Source: Anthoceros angustus | Taxonomy: Eukaryota > Streptophyta > Anthocerotopsida > Anthocerotales > Anthocerotaceae | Reading direction: 5' to 3' | Assembly (NCBI GenBank): GCA_010909165.1 | Contig: VJWM01000218.1 | Span: forward strand, 124,001-188,000 | DNA: 64,000 nucleotides | The notes under the pieces: generated by a model | Databases searched by the model: none | What the model was told of the DNA's origin: nothing | Seen by the model: the letters and a program-made list of their open reading frames with translations, nothing else | Shown here: piece by piece, positions 1 through 11,229 of the stretch | Numbering within the stretch: position 1 is the first letter of the stretch | Layout: every line of letters begins with the position of its first letter | Position numbers and translations under genes: made by a program

Positions 1-244
1 CTCCTAAGAGATGTAGGGTCACTCTAAGTGGGCACAAATGCAGCATGAGGAGCGAGAATTGTTGGATGCGGGCCGGTGCCATGATAGCAATGGATGCAGT
101 TCAAATAACTATTATCTTACGGTCTCAAGTGTCCCATACATCCAAGCGCAAGCATAACGAAGCATCTTAGTAGTCAACCACCTTTGAAACGTAGGGTGCA
201 CCTGACCTCTCCTTACGCATACGGTGAAAGCAACACGTCTAAGC

Positions 245-387
245 GGAGGATTTGCATTCGGTTTCTCGGCCAACGTGGGCCATGCCACGAACAAAATTTG
301 TGTATGTGTGTCTTGGGAGGATTTGCATTACATTTCTCGACCAAGCGTGGGCCATGCCACGAACAAAATTTGTGTATGTGTGTCTTG
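245..387. repeat. Two-copy tandem repeat, unit about 72 bases
   Basis: Bases 245-315 and 316-387 are near-identical direct copies. Both begin GGAGGATTTGCATT and end in TTTGTGTATGTGTGTCTTG. They differ by a few substitutions and a one-base insertion around the CAACGTGGGCC segment. The same protein fragment therefore appears twice in the overlapping open frames on either strand, which are unlikely to be coding. Confidence 0.85.
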
Positions 388-2191
388 CCCGCCTGTTTAA
401 CATGTATGTGTGGTGATCGGATCGAAACCCTAAACAAGAAAACATGTGCATGACACAATCGGAATACCAGGCCTATGATCGTGTCATACAAAGTTTTTGC
501 CCCGCATACGAACGTACATGAGCTGATGTCACACGTATTATACATGTATTGTACGTAAATATCTGAAAGATGCCGTGGCATATTTCCATAGCGTACACCC
601 AAAAAAAAGAAAGTCACACACATGCTCCCGTGTGACCAGATCGGTATTCCATACAAATCCCACAACCCTTGCATTTTTTTTAATTCTTATAATCAACATA
701 CGTTAATTTCTTTTAAATTTTTATAAGTATGAAAACTGATTTGGCCCTGTAATCTTTGCTCTCTCTATAATTCTTACAGCGACCATATATTCTATCACCT
801 GCTACTTCCTATGAATTATAAAAAATAGTATTATCACCTGCAATATGTTTAAATAAAATAGTTTTCACCTGCAATATGTTTTTAACAAATAAATTTATAT
901 GATAATCATAAAAACATTTTTATAATTTTAATTCACCCACAAATATATAGTAAAATGCTCGCTCATCGGTGATATAACTCGATTTGATGACTGTCTCGAG
1001 AAACTCAAGATGTTTATCAGTAACACGTCTCCCACGACCAGCCACATGCTTGTTCAGCTATGTCAAGAAGTCCAATCAGCACGTCTACCGACTCTATGAG
1101 GATCCCCGACTTACATGATGAAATGTATAACAGATACTCTCTGATAGAAACTGAACATTGGAGGCTTCACCCCAAATTATTAAGTACAGTGACGTTAAAA
1201 GCAGATGCACTGACACAAAATTATTCGTGCAATTCACAAGGATGGAACCTATCAAGAGTAGAATAATCCGCCAACAGCTGCTAGGTCAACAACTTGAGAA
1301 GACCTGAGGGCCTACTGAAAGTTGAACGAGAGCAAAGAGGTCCTAATCCATAATGGACTACAAGACACTGAGGGACATTAGTCGCAGAAAACACCAGTTG
1401 GATCACCAACTCCACATACCTTTTGCAGATTGACTCCTTCCTCAAAGTACTTTTCATCCCTTCATGTAGTTTTCAAGAATCTTGTCGTGCAGGTCTGTGA
1501 TAGCTTTGTTATCAAGCCGAACGGTAAGCAAATCTACTTGGAATGACAACAATATGCATACAGGCAATAGCTCATGGAATAATGGATCGCAGCCTGCTAC
1601 CACGTCAAAATGAGTTGTTCGCACTAAGAGAAGCTTCACCCTGTCATTCCGTATTCGAAGGCGAGCTTGAGCATTAGCCAGCAGCGGCAACACATGCTCC
1701 TGCTGGTTGTTCACATTATCTTTCTACCATGAAAGAGGTAGCCAGTTCAGGACAAAACGATTTTTCAACAGCACGCATGGCATATGATAGTTGACAAGTC
1801 TTCGATGGACATAATGCAAAAATAAAAGTGAGGGCATAGTGGAAGTCACAGAGAAAGTACAGGAGCACGTGAAAGCCAAAAACATATTGTAGGAGGTCGA
1901 ACATGTCCAAAGACCTCTGCTTAGGGCGAGGAAATGTATCTGGAAGCGGAGAAATTTCAGCGCCTTTCTAAAGTTTTATTGCATACTGAGCTCCTTTGAT
2001 CTATCACAGGACTCAAATCATCATTCAGGTCCGGGAGCCCAGTTCAGATGAGGACATGGCAATGAGTGAGGAGTCACATAAAAGAGTCATAGAACAGGTC
2101 ACCTCTGGTAATAGAATAAGAGGATCCGCCGCACCAGCAGTCTCTAGCGGAATGATGTTATAAGGCTTGAACTCAGATATTTTTGTCACTC

Positions 2192-2250
2192 TATCTCACG
2201 ATGGTCTAAACTAAGCTCACGTTCCCTATTCGTGGATGAACAATCTGGCA
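2192..2250 (-). pseudogene. 26S rRNA-like fragment (degenerate)
   Basis: Read on the minus strand this matches the nuclear large-subunit rRNA segment running from the GTTCACCCACCAATAGGG region through AACGTGAGCTGGGTTTAGAC to the CGTGAGACAG region, with several substitutions (for example CCACGAATAGGG). Only about 60 bases are recognisable, so it is not a functional rRNA gene. The same rRNA segment recurs at four other places in the window. Confidence 0.6.
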
Positions 2251-2280
2251 TCTTGTATATGTGGATGCCTTTACAGCATT

Positions 2281-2995
2281 CACTACAAGAATCGCAGGTG
2301 TTTTATAACGTATTTTACAACATAATTTACAATCCCACGTTGTAAAAACGGGCATTTACACGTTTGTAAAGTAACAGCTTAACTAGATTGTAAAATTGCT
2401 GACGTGGCAGACAAGATTGCCACGTCATCAAGTTGCTGACGTGGCCGCCACGTCGCTAATAGACAGTAAGGTGTCGGGTGGCGGGTTCTACGCCATTTAC
2501 AAAGTTGGGCTCGTTTACAACCTAAATGACAACGCCATTTACAACGTGGTTGCCTTGTAATCTAGGTTGTAAAGTAGGTTGTTAATAGGATGTTGTAGTC
2601 TGACAGCTTAACTAGGTTGTAAAGTGGGTCTATTTACAACGTATTTTACAATATACGTTACAACCTCATTTACAACCTTCATACACCCTGACTTTACAGC
2701 GTCATTTCTGTTGTCGTTTACAACGTCGTTTACAGCCTCGTTTACAGCCTCGTTTACAAGGTCGTTTACAACGTGGTTTACAACGTGGTTTACAACGTGG
2801 TTTACAAGGTCGTTTACAAGGTCGTTTACAACCTCATTTACAACCTCATTTACAACCTCATTTACAACCTCATTTACAACCTAAAATATTCGCGAATCGC
2901 TAGTTTACAACACAATCTACAAGGTAGATTACAACTTGGAAAATTCACGTCTCAATGATTTACAACGTTGTTTATACATTAAACGTATAGCAAGT
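2281..2995 (+). mobile_element. CACTA (En/Spm-like) transposon end with subterminal repeats
   Basis: Begins with CACTACAAGAA, the diagnostic terminal inverted repeat start of plant CACTA elements. It is followed by more than 30 copies of a TTTACAAC / GTTGTAAA core in both orientations, which is the usual form of CACTA subterminal transposase-binding repeats. Between about 2690 and 2885 the core is organised as a near-perfect 12-base direct repeat (TTTACAACGTGG, TTTACAACCTCA). No matching right end (CTTGTAGTG) was found in the window, so this is a truncated or interrupted end. The long open frame over the array is only a translation of the 12-mer. Confidence 0.65.
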
Positions 2996-3114
2996 CGGGG
3001 GGAGAAGAAGGCGAAGACCAAGATATATCATCGTTGGGAGTCAAAACTCTCAGCTCAAAGCTGGATTTCTTGTGAAAGCCATTGTCGGAGCACAGCAAGA
3101 GCAAGCCACCCTCA

Positions 3115-3177
3115 CTCAATCTGTTTCAAGATAGACTAAACCTAGCTCATGTTCCCCATTCGTGGGTGAACAGTCCA
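3115..3177 (-). pseudogene. 26S rRNA-like fragment (degenerate)
   Basis: On the minus strand this carries TGTTCACCCACGAATGGGG, then AACATGAGCTAGGTTTAG, clearly related to the conserved large-subunit rRNA segment TGTTCACCCACCAATAGGG, AACGTGAGCTGGGTTTAG. It sits in the retrotransposon flank and is followed on the minus side by sequence that also resembles the repeat at 25.4 kb. Confidence 0.55.
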
Positions 3178-4353
3178 GGCGTGTTGCTTTAGTGGATGCC
3201 TTTCGGCATATTTAAACCCACTGCAGCACCGCTCTATCTTTGTCCTGCTAGTTAGCGTTCCTCTCCGCCGTCGCGGGGAGGGAAGAAGCCTCACGAGGGA
3301 TGCAAGGCCAGACCCCTCGGGATGGTCAAATGCCGTGACCCGACTTGTGTGAATGCGGGACACGGGCTCCCTATTTAGCTACACACCTTGGACTTATTCG
3401 TCCGTCACACGTGGATAGGCTCCCCCGATTGGCCACATCGCATCGTTGACTGTGTCCGGTGCCAAGCTAGCAGTAGCAAAAATGCGAAACGATACCGCCT
3501 AGGACCCGGCGGGCCTGTGCATGCCCCGACACCCCGGGGTTTAGCTCCGTCCTCCGCGACCTCGACGACCTACTGTTGGTTTAGGTTGTCCTTGGGATGC
3601 GTGCCCCACCGAGTGAAATAGGCTTCTAGGGGGTGCTTAGCGCCACCTTTGGGGGTGTACCTTTTGTCGACCCGGGGGGACGGCTTACCCAAAAACTCCC
3701 TCACGGAAACACTTTTGGGTTTTTACATCGGTGAAGGCCACATGGACCGGGCTACTCTGTAGGGCAGAATAGGGAACAGATGCGGTGGGATCACTTTCGT
3801 GGTGCACTCATTGAAGGCGCAAGCCTCCCCCTTGCAGAGGCATTTCCGCGTCCGGAGGGGGTCAAGGTGGCCCTTTTCGACCATCTATGTGGGTTAGTAT
3901 ATGATCCCTGCACTAATGGCTTAGCACGGCCCCCGGCTGTGACCTTGGGTGCTTTTCAAAGGGTCTGGGCTAGGGCCATGGTCGTTATGAGGAGTCGCAT
4001 GGGTTCCACCTATCCCAATTCTAGCCAGCGCTGATACCGATGGATGCCTCCTAAGGGTGGTTCCTTAGAACCCAAGGCGGATATACCTTGGTAGCGAGTG
4101 TTTCTCCTGCTCGACCTTAGGGGGCAAGGGGGCAAGGCGGGGAAGGCGGGGAAGGCGGGAGAGGAGGGAGGAGGAGAGGGTTGACTGTTCTGATCTTGGG
4201 AAGCAAGTCGGTGTAGCGTAGCGACCAAGGAGGCAGTCATCAGTAGCCTCATTCTCGTGTTCCTTGGTCGAGGCCTTCCGCATGTGGGTCTCCATGTTTG
4301 AATGGGAGGCCTAAGGGAGTCCCTATCTTTGGTATTGATAGCCCAAAAACATC

Positions 4354-5046
4354 ATGGAATGGGTTTTGCATCCGAAGGCAAAGAGGCCACATTTACCCTC
4401 TATGTCGTTATAGTCCTAGGATTCGATCCCAAGGGAATGGTGTTGTGTCAAGGTGTGCTAAATCTATGGATTCTAGACCTACCCGTCGCTCACTACCCCA
4501 CCTTCTCCGGCTACCTTGCCCAAACCCACCGTGGTAGACTCGGCCACCGCGGTGGCAGTTCGGCAACGTGGCGGGTCCCTGTGCCCTTCCTGAGTCTACC
4601 GTCAACTTCTCTAACACGGACCTAGGGGCTATGGGCATACGGATACCTATATCGCCTCACTTACTTAAAATTTCTGCGATTCCACCACACGCTTCCACTC
4701 CTCTTACGCATTTCGATTTTCCCTCACACTCTCACAATCCCTCGGTAGCACTCATCTACCTCAGAACCTTTCCCTTCCCAATGAACTCTCTCTCGTCTCA
4801 CGGGCCACAGACCCCTCCTTGGGCCACACAGACCCCTCCTTGGGCCACAGACCCCTCTCATGGAATGAACACACAGTGGCAGCGGTTGGAAAGAGGATCG
4901 GAAGAAAACCCGGTCGGTGCTTGGGCGATTCGCCTTCCCGATTCCGCCTCCGCGCAATTCCTACCTCTTTTTCGGCTTCTCCGTTACCCAGGCGTGGAGC
5001 TTGGCCACTCCGCTCTCGACCATCCGAGATCTTCCGGCCTTCTTGT
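4354..5046 (-). mobile_element. Partial LTR copy (first about 0.7 kb) in the duplicated flank
   Basis: Matches the outer end of the LTR at 6341-7060. It is preceded by the same ACATC (4349-4353), but the terminal TGTGG has decayed to ATGG. It stops at the duplication joint at about 5047. It is a by-product of the tandem duplication, not an independent solo LTR. Confidence 0.8.
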
Positions 5047-5154
5047 GAAGAAGGCGAAGACCAAGATATATCATCGTTGAGTCAAAACTCTCGACTCAAA
5101 GCTGGATTTCTTGTGAAAGCCATTGTCGAGAACGGGAGCAAGCCACCCTCACTC

Positions 5155-5216
5155 AATCATTTCAAGATAGACTAAACCTAGCTCATGTTCCCCATTCGTG
5201 GGTGAAACGGTCCGAG
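5155..5216 (-). pseudogene. 26S rRNA-like fragment, second duplication copy
   Basis: Duplicate of the fragment at 3115-3177, carried along in the 2.04-kb tandem duplication. It keeps AACATGAGCTAGGTTTAG on the minus strand and has extra small indels (GTGAAACGGTCCGAGG in place of GTGAACAGTCCAGG on the plus strand). Confidence 0.55.
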
Positions 5217-6335
5217 GCGTGTTGCTTTAGTGGATGCCTTCGGCATATTTAAACCCCGCAGACCGCTCTATCTTTGTCACCGCTAGTTAGCGTTCCTCTC
5301 GCGTCGCGGGGAAGAAAACCTCACGAGGGATGCAAGGCCGGACCCCTGGGATGGTCAAATGCCGTGACCCGACTTGTGTGAATGCGGGACACGGGCTCCC
5401 TATTAGCTACACACCTTGGACTTATTAAATTAGTCACCGTGGATAGGCTCCCCGATTGGCCACATCGCATCGTTGTTGTATAGGTGCCAAGCTAAGCAAA
5501 ATGCGGCAATCGCCTAGGACCCGGCTGTGCATGCCGACACCGGGGTTTAGCTCGTCCTCCGCGACCTCGGCGACCCTCTTGTTGGTTTAGGTTGTCCTTG
5601 GGATGCGTGCCCACCAGTGAAATAGGCTTCTAGGGGTGCTTAGCGCCACCTTTGAATGTACCTTTGTCGACCGGGGACGGCCACCAAAAACTCCCTCACG
5701 GAAACACTTTTGGGTTTTACATGTGAAGGCCACATGGACGGGCTACTCAGAGGGGCGAGAATAGGGAGCAGATGCGGTGGGATCACTTCGTGGTGCACTC
5801 ATTGAAGGCGCAAGCCTCCCCTTGCGGAGGCATTTCCGTCAGGAGGGTCAAGGTGGCCCTTTTCGACCATCTATGTGGGTTAGTATATGATCCACACTAA
5901 TGGCTTAGCACGGCCCCAGTGACCTTGGGTGCTTTTCAAAGGGTGCAGGCTAGGGCCATGGTCGTTATGAGGAGTCGCATGGGTTCCACCTATCCCAATT
6001 CTAGCCAGTACGTCTGGAGTGGATGCCTCCTAAGGGTGGTTCCTTAGAACCCAAGGCGGATATACCTTGGTAGCGAGTGTTTCTCCTGCTCGACCTTAGG
6101 GGGCAAGGGGGCAAGGGGAAGGGGAAGGGGAAGGCGGGAGAGGAGGAGGGAGGAGGAGAGGGTTGACTGTTACGATCTTGGGAAGCAAGTCGGTGTAGCG
6201 TAGCAGCCAAGGAGACGGTCATCGAGTAGCCTCATTCTCGCGTGTTCCTTGGTCGAGGCCTTCCGCATGTGGGTCTCCATGTTTGAATGGGAGGCCTAAG
6301 GGGAGTCCCTATGCTGGTATTGATAGCCCAGCAAA

Positions 6336-6340
6336 ACATC
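6336..6340. repeat. Target site duplication, left (ACATC)
   Basis: ACATC directly abuts the outer LTR terminus TGTGGAATGG. The identical ACATC abuts the outer end of the other LTR at 24970-24974. Five bases is the normal duplication length for Ty3/gypsy integration. Confidence 0.8.
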
Positions 6341-7599
6341 TGTGGAATGGGTTTTTGCATCCGAAGACGCAAAGAGGCCACATTTACCCTCTATGTCGTT
6401 ATAGTCCTAGGATTCGATCCCAAGGGAATGGTGTTGTGTCAAGGTGTGCTAAATCTATGGATTCTAGACCTACCCGTCGCTCACTACCCCACCTTCTCCG
6501 GCTACCCTGCCCAAACCCACCGTGGTAGACTCGGCCACCGCGGTGGCTGGTTTAGCCACCGTGGCGGGTCCCACCACCGTGGTGGTTGCTCGGCCTCGCC
6601 TTCCGGGCTCTCCAACTTCTCTAACACGGACCTAGGGGCTATGGGCATACGGATACCTATATCGCCTCACTTACTTAAAATTTCTGCGATTCCACCACAC
6701 GCTTCCACTCCTCTTACGCATTTCGATTTTCCCTCACACTCTCACAATCCCTCGGTAGCACTCATCTACCTCAGAACCTTTCCCTTCCCAATGAACTCTC
6801 TCTCGTCTCACGGGCCACAGACCCCTCCTTGGGCCACACAGACCCCTCCTTGGGCCACAGACCCCTCTCATGGAATGAACACACAGTGGCAGCGGTTGGA
6901 AAGAGGATCGGAAGAAAACCCGGTCGGTGCTTGGGCGATTCGCCTTCCCGATTCCGCCTCGCCTTCCGGCAATTCCTACCTCTTTTTCGGGCTTCTCCGT
7001 TACCCAGGCGTGGAGCTTGGCCACTCCGCTCTCGACCATCCGAGATCTTCCGGCCTTCTTGTGACGAAGGCGGTGCGGTCCGTTTGATCTTGACGGGCGT
7101 CTCCAATCAACCCCACTCCGGTTCGATACGGAAGTTCACACGAAATCGTCGCCTTGAGAGACACCCAAAGGGTCTCTTATACATCTGTGGTCCAACACAC
7201 TCACTTCTCTTTAGTGTCTAAAATTGTAGCTCCTACCACGGCGCCTTACCAATCTAAGCAACATGACTCTGGTGATGGAACTCCCTATCCTCTACGAAAA
7301 ACCCGGTCCTAGGCTATCGCGACTCCCTAAAATCAGCTGCCGCCTCGCGATTCTTTGCCTCGCCCTCGGCCCATGGGGACCCCTCTCGCTCTTGGCCTCG
7401 CCTCGATCCGGCGATTTTCCCCACAACCTCCACCTCACTCTCCTTTGAATTTCCCTCGCGCCTTCCCGCGGACGTTGCGCCTGTGACCTCTATGTCCATT
7501 GTCCGCTCCTCCTCATTTGGACAACCATACTGTGCTCCTCCCTCCATGCTCGCTGCGCCTCGCTCATCTCTTCCGGCACCACTTGCGGAGGATAGGCGC

Positions 7600-9292
7600 C
7601 GCTCCTACTCGAAGGAACCAGCAGTAGCGCTGTGGCGGTCAAGATGTCTGACCGATGGTTTACGCCCCTCTGTCCCAACAACCACATACACGTTTAGAGT
7701 GAGCACCGCTCACCATGCGGCGAGGACATGAGCATCCTCATCCGGACGCCGTAGCTGTCGCCCGTCGAGGTCCTTACCCTCTCCTCCGTGGACAATCACA
7801 GGCGGTGCTGATTCTCCGGGATCATCCCTCCATCTGCGACACTCCTCGGTGACTTCCCCACCTCGGTTCCCGTTCCACGACGGTGGCTGGTTTAGCCACC
7901 GTGGTGGTTCTTCCACGGTGGTTGTTTGGCTCTGCGGTGGGCGCTCGGCCTTTCTTGGTTTGGCCACCTCTCTCTTGACTCGGCCCTAGCCGTCTCTTTC
8001 CGCTTGTACCTCTCCGACTTCTTGAATTTCTCCAAGGCGCCATCGCTTCCACTCCTGGACTCGCGAGACCTCATCTGAAGCTCTTCAATTGTAGCATCGC
8101 CCCTTGACTGATTTACTAAAGCTTCTGCGAGTGGACATGTGCCTCTTGCTCATGCCTTGCATAAGGCCGCCGCTCCTACTCGAAGGAACCATCGTAACTG
8201 TGGCGGTCAAGATGTCCCAACGCCCCTCTGTCCCAACAACCACATACACGTTTAGAGTGAGCACCGCTCACCATGCGGCGAGGACATGAGCATCCTCATC
8301 CGGACGCCGTAGCTGTCGCCCGTCGAGGTCCTTACCCTCTCCTCCGTGGACAATCACAGGCGGTGCTGATTCTCCGGATCATCCCTCCATCTGCGACACT
8401 CCTCGGTGACTTCCCCACCTCGGTTCCCGTTCCACGACGGTGGCTGGTTTAGCCACCGTGGTGGTTCTTCCCAGTGGTTGTTTGGCTCTGCGGTGGGCGC
8501 TCGGCCTTTCTTGGTTTGGCCACCTCTCTCTTGACTCGGCCCTAGCCGTCTCTTTCCGCTTGTACCTCTCCGACTTCTTGAATTTCTCCAAGGCGCCATC
8601 GCTTCCACTGCTCTGGACTCGCGAGACCTCATCTGAAGCTCTTCAATTGTAGCATCGCCCCTTGACTGATTTACTAAAGCTTCTGGAGTGGACATGTGCC
8701 TCTTGCTCATGCCTTGCATAAGGCCGCCCGCTCCTACTCGAAGGAACCATCGTAACTGTGGCGGTCAAGATGTCCCAACGCCCCTCTGTCCCAACAACCA
8801 CATACACGTTTAGAGTGAGCACCGCTCACCATGCGGCGGCCGGGACATGAGCATCCTCATCCGGACGCCGTAGCACAATACGCCCTTCCGTCGAGGTCCT
8901 TACCCTCTCCTCCGTGGACAATCTGGGCGGCTGCTGATTCTCGGATCCCTCCATCTGCGACACTCCGGTGACTTCCCCACCTCGGTTCCCGTTCCACGAC
9001 GGTGTGGCTGGTTTAGCCACCGTGGTGGTTCTTCCACGGTGGTTGTTTGGCTCTGCGGTGGGGTTGCTCGGCCTTTCTTGGTTTGGCCACCTCTCTCTTG
9101 ACTCGGCCCTAGCTTCGTCTCTTTCCCGCCTCGCCTTCTTGAATTTCTCCAAGGCGCCATCGCTTCCACTGCTCTGGACTCGCGAGACCTCATCTGAAGC
9201 TCTTCAATTGTAGCATGCGCCCCTTGACTGATTTACTAAAGCTTCTGCGAGTGGACATGTCCCTTAACTGCCTCGTGCCTTGCATAAGGCCG
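7600..9292. repeat. Triplicated 0.56-kb segment inside the 3' LTR
   Basis: Direct copies at about 7600-8169, 8170-8728 and 8729-9292, each opening with GCTCCTACTCGAAGGAACC. The other LTR has this segment once (about 22550-23125), so the expansion occurred after the element inserted, since LTRs start identical. Unit ends share GCCGC plus CTCC (GGCGCCGCTCC at the start, AAGGCCGCACTCC at the end). The middle and last copies differ by small indels. Confidence 0.85.
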
Positions 9293-10965
9293 CACTCCGT
9301 CTGCGCTCCTCGGCCTTGCTCTCGCCTTCGGGCTTCCAACTTCTCCTTGAGCAACTTCTCCTGTTGGCCTTGCACACTCGGCCGGTGAGAGCCATGGTCG
9401 CTTGATCGAGGAGATCCGCTGCGTCGTGCCATGGCCAAGTCAAACCACCGCAAATCCCCAAATTGGGCTGTCCCTTGCCCATCCGCCTCCACAACAATTC
9501 TCGTGTCTGACGGTGTCTCCTATCCCCACCTCGGACGGTTCGGTGAAATGTCGCCAAAATGTCCGGAGCTCGTTGCGGTCTCGGCTGAAGTTAACCCCTC
9601 CTCTCCTAGGGGTTGGTGCCTTGCCTCTTCCCGCTTCATTCTCCCCTAGCGGCGATTCATCCCCCGGAGGGAGCAACTTGCCATTTCCCTTTACTTTCTC
9701 CTCCTTTACCGCGTTCTGCTGCGTCTTGACTGGTGACCACAGGTGTGGCTGTGGGTTCCTCCTCTGCTGCCTCCCCTTCTTGAATTTCCCTCGCGCCTTC
9801 CCCGCGGACGTTGCGCCCCTTCGCTTCTTACCCTTGGAAACTTCCCCACCCTCTTAGAACCTTCCGAGCGCACTCCCAGCTGGAATCCTTGCCGAATCCT
9901 CCTTCAATTCCTCCTCTTCTACCTTGAGTTCACGGCTTCCAACCATGCAGGCGGACCACGACTTCAACTCCGTTAAACACCGGAATGCGCAAATACATGA
10001 ATCGGAAAAGGCGAAATCAAGGAGGGCCGAGGGAAGAGAGTAAATTCGCCTTCTCCTCACAGGCTCTTTCGAAAATCATCCTCCCCAATCAATTTGTGTA
10101 CCCTTGACCACCTCGTGAAGAAAAACCAAGAAGTGATCCGCCATATGATCCACTTAGGTTACGTAGGAAACACAAAATCCATTTGGCCAATCCCACACTT
10201 GCGGACACGAGTTGGCGAGTCACCCGACCATTGTTCACTCTCACTTCCCGGGCTTCATGAGCGGCTGCGGCTTTCAAGGTCTTCTTCTGGGGTCAATCAC
10301 CAAGCTCCCATCCTCGATGCTTCGCCCATGCTTTGCTCGAAGAGGCCAAATCCAGTTCTGCGGCCTTTTCCTCGCGTCACCCTCTTGCGACTTGGTCCTT
10401 AATTGCGGGCGCACTCTTGCACCAATGCGGTGTCGTAGCACCATTTCTTCTCCATGAACTTGACCCGGCTCGCACGGTGCCGGCTCTCACTTTCCGATGG
10501 TCCATGTTGGGCCCGCTGCGTGAGTGAGATTTCGGCGCGGCGCCATCTCCTTCTCGTTGTCTCCCAAAACAAAACCTCGACTACCCTGCATCACGGTCGG
10601 AAGAGAAAAAAAAAATCGAGCCGCCCTCGCGCTCCTTCCACGCCTCCTCGCGAACTTGCGGCGATTTCTCTCCTCCGCGCCGCCGCCCGCACTCCGTCTG
10701 CGCTCCTTCCTCCTGCAGTGAGGCGGTGATTTGGCTGGCGTCGTGCCACTCCTTCCTCCTCTTCTGCGGCTCCGCTCCTGCCCCTCACGGAAAGTCGCGA
10801 CCTCGCGGTCTTGGGTGTGCCCTTCTCCCGATTCGCTCCGGTGGTAGTCCCGCTCCGCCACTAGGGTTGTAAATTCCCACAGTGCATGCGTCCGTTTCTC
10901 GGCCACCGTGGTGGAACTAGCCACCACCCACTTGACTACACAAGCTGGCATATTGTGAGCATCCC

Positions 10966-10978
10966 TAGCATATATAGA
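10966..10978 (-). promoter_or_regulatory. Candidate LTR TATA box (3' LTR)
   Basis: Minus strand reads TCTATATATGCTAGG, about 230 bases inside the LTR outer start for transcription on the minus strand. The motif is conserved at the same place in the other LTR. The position fits a U3 promoter but no expression evidence exists. Confidence 0.4.
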
Positions 10979-11204
10979 CACCTTTTATTCTAAAATTCCC
11001 AATACCCAAGGACTCTATTTCTACCCCACCTCAGGGTCAAACCTAAGGGTCGAAAAATTATTATTATCTCCAAGGGCCAAGGACCATTCCGTATAAAAGA
11101 CTCGGACGATTCTCAAAGCACTTTGCTATTCTAACACATCAAAACAAAAAAATCGTTCACACGACACTTGGGAGGCGGGGTTAGTTCACATGTGGTCTTC
11201 CACA

Positions 11205-11220
11205 TACTCCCTTCTCATTT
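11205..11220 (-). other. Polypurine tract
   Basis: Minus strand AAATGAGAAGGGAGTA lies immediately before the TGTGGAAG start of the 3' LTR. This is the expected plus-strand priming site for an LTR retrotransposon and fixes the element's orientation as minus. Confidence 0.75.
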
Positions 11221-11229
11221 GTTGGCGTC

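Larger units (their letters stand above)
1..2280. other. Intergenic region, no recognisable gene
   Basis: About 2.3 kb without a gene I can name. Bases 660-960 are strongly AT-rich. Open frames on the minus strand at 1454-1714 and 1716-1910 (86 and 64 codons) lie end to end and could be remains of a decayed coding sequence, but neither shows a motif I recognise. The short plus-strand frame at 1060-1266 is also featureless. A two-copy tandem repeat and a 26S rRNA-like piece inside this stretch are listed separately. Confidence 0.6.
3004..7060. repeat. 2.04-kb tandem duplication spanning the retrotransposon left junction
   Basis: Bases 3004-5046 and 5047-7060 are direct copies. Each contains about 1.3 kb of unclassified flanking repeat followed by the first about 0.7 kb of the retrotransposon LTR. 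The joint at about 5047 reads GTGAAGAAGGCGAAGACC, where flank (GAGAAGAAGGCGAAG) and LTR (GTGACGAAGGCGG) share GAAGGCG. The copies differ by dozens of small indels. Because the unit crosses the LTR boundary, the duplication happened after insertion, if it is real. The flank itself contains no gene I recognise. Confidence 0.85.
6341..11204 (-). repeat. 3' LTR of the gypsy element (4.86 kb)
   Basis: Colinear with the LTR at 21328-24969 along its whole length. It is about 1.2 kb longer, mainly because an internal 0.56-kb segment is present three times (7600-9292) where the other LTR has one. The inner end is TTCCACA at 11198-11204 beside the polypurine tract. On the minus strand it contains long open stretches rich in Lys, Arg and Glu with no recognised domain; frames change at each indel and I do not call a gene. 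Several CCACCGTGGTGG-type palindromes occur inside. Confidence 0.85.

Noticed and set aside
1454-1910. hAT-type transposase remnant on the minus strand
   Set aside because: Two adjacent frames looked suggestive, but no dimerisation-domain or catalytic motif could be pointed to.
2624-2884. 86-codon plus-strand frame of repeated FTTSFTT-like residues
   Set aside because: It is the translation of a 12-base DNA repeat within a CACTA subterminal array; a second frame gives an equally repetitive VYNLIYN product.
4568-7106. Long frames (up to 266 codons) in the 4.3-7.1 kb region
   Set aside because: They lie in LTR and flank repeats, occur in several frames on both strands, change at each indel between copies and contain no known domain.
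7710-9492. Lys/Arg/Glu-rich minus-strand frames in the LTR that look like nuclear or gag-like proteins
   Set aside because: Low-complexity composition and no zinc knuckle or capsid motif. The frames differ between LTR copies, so they are noted but not called as genes.
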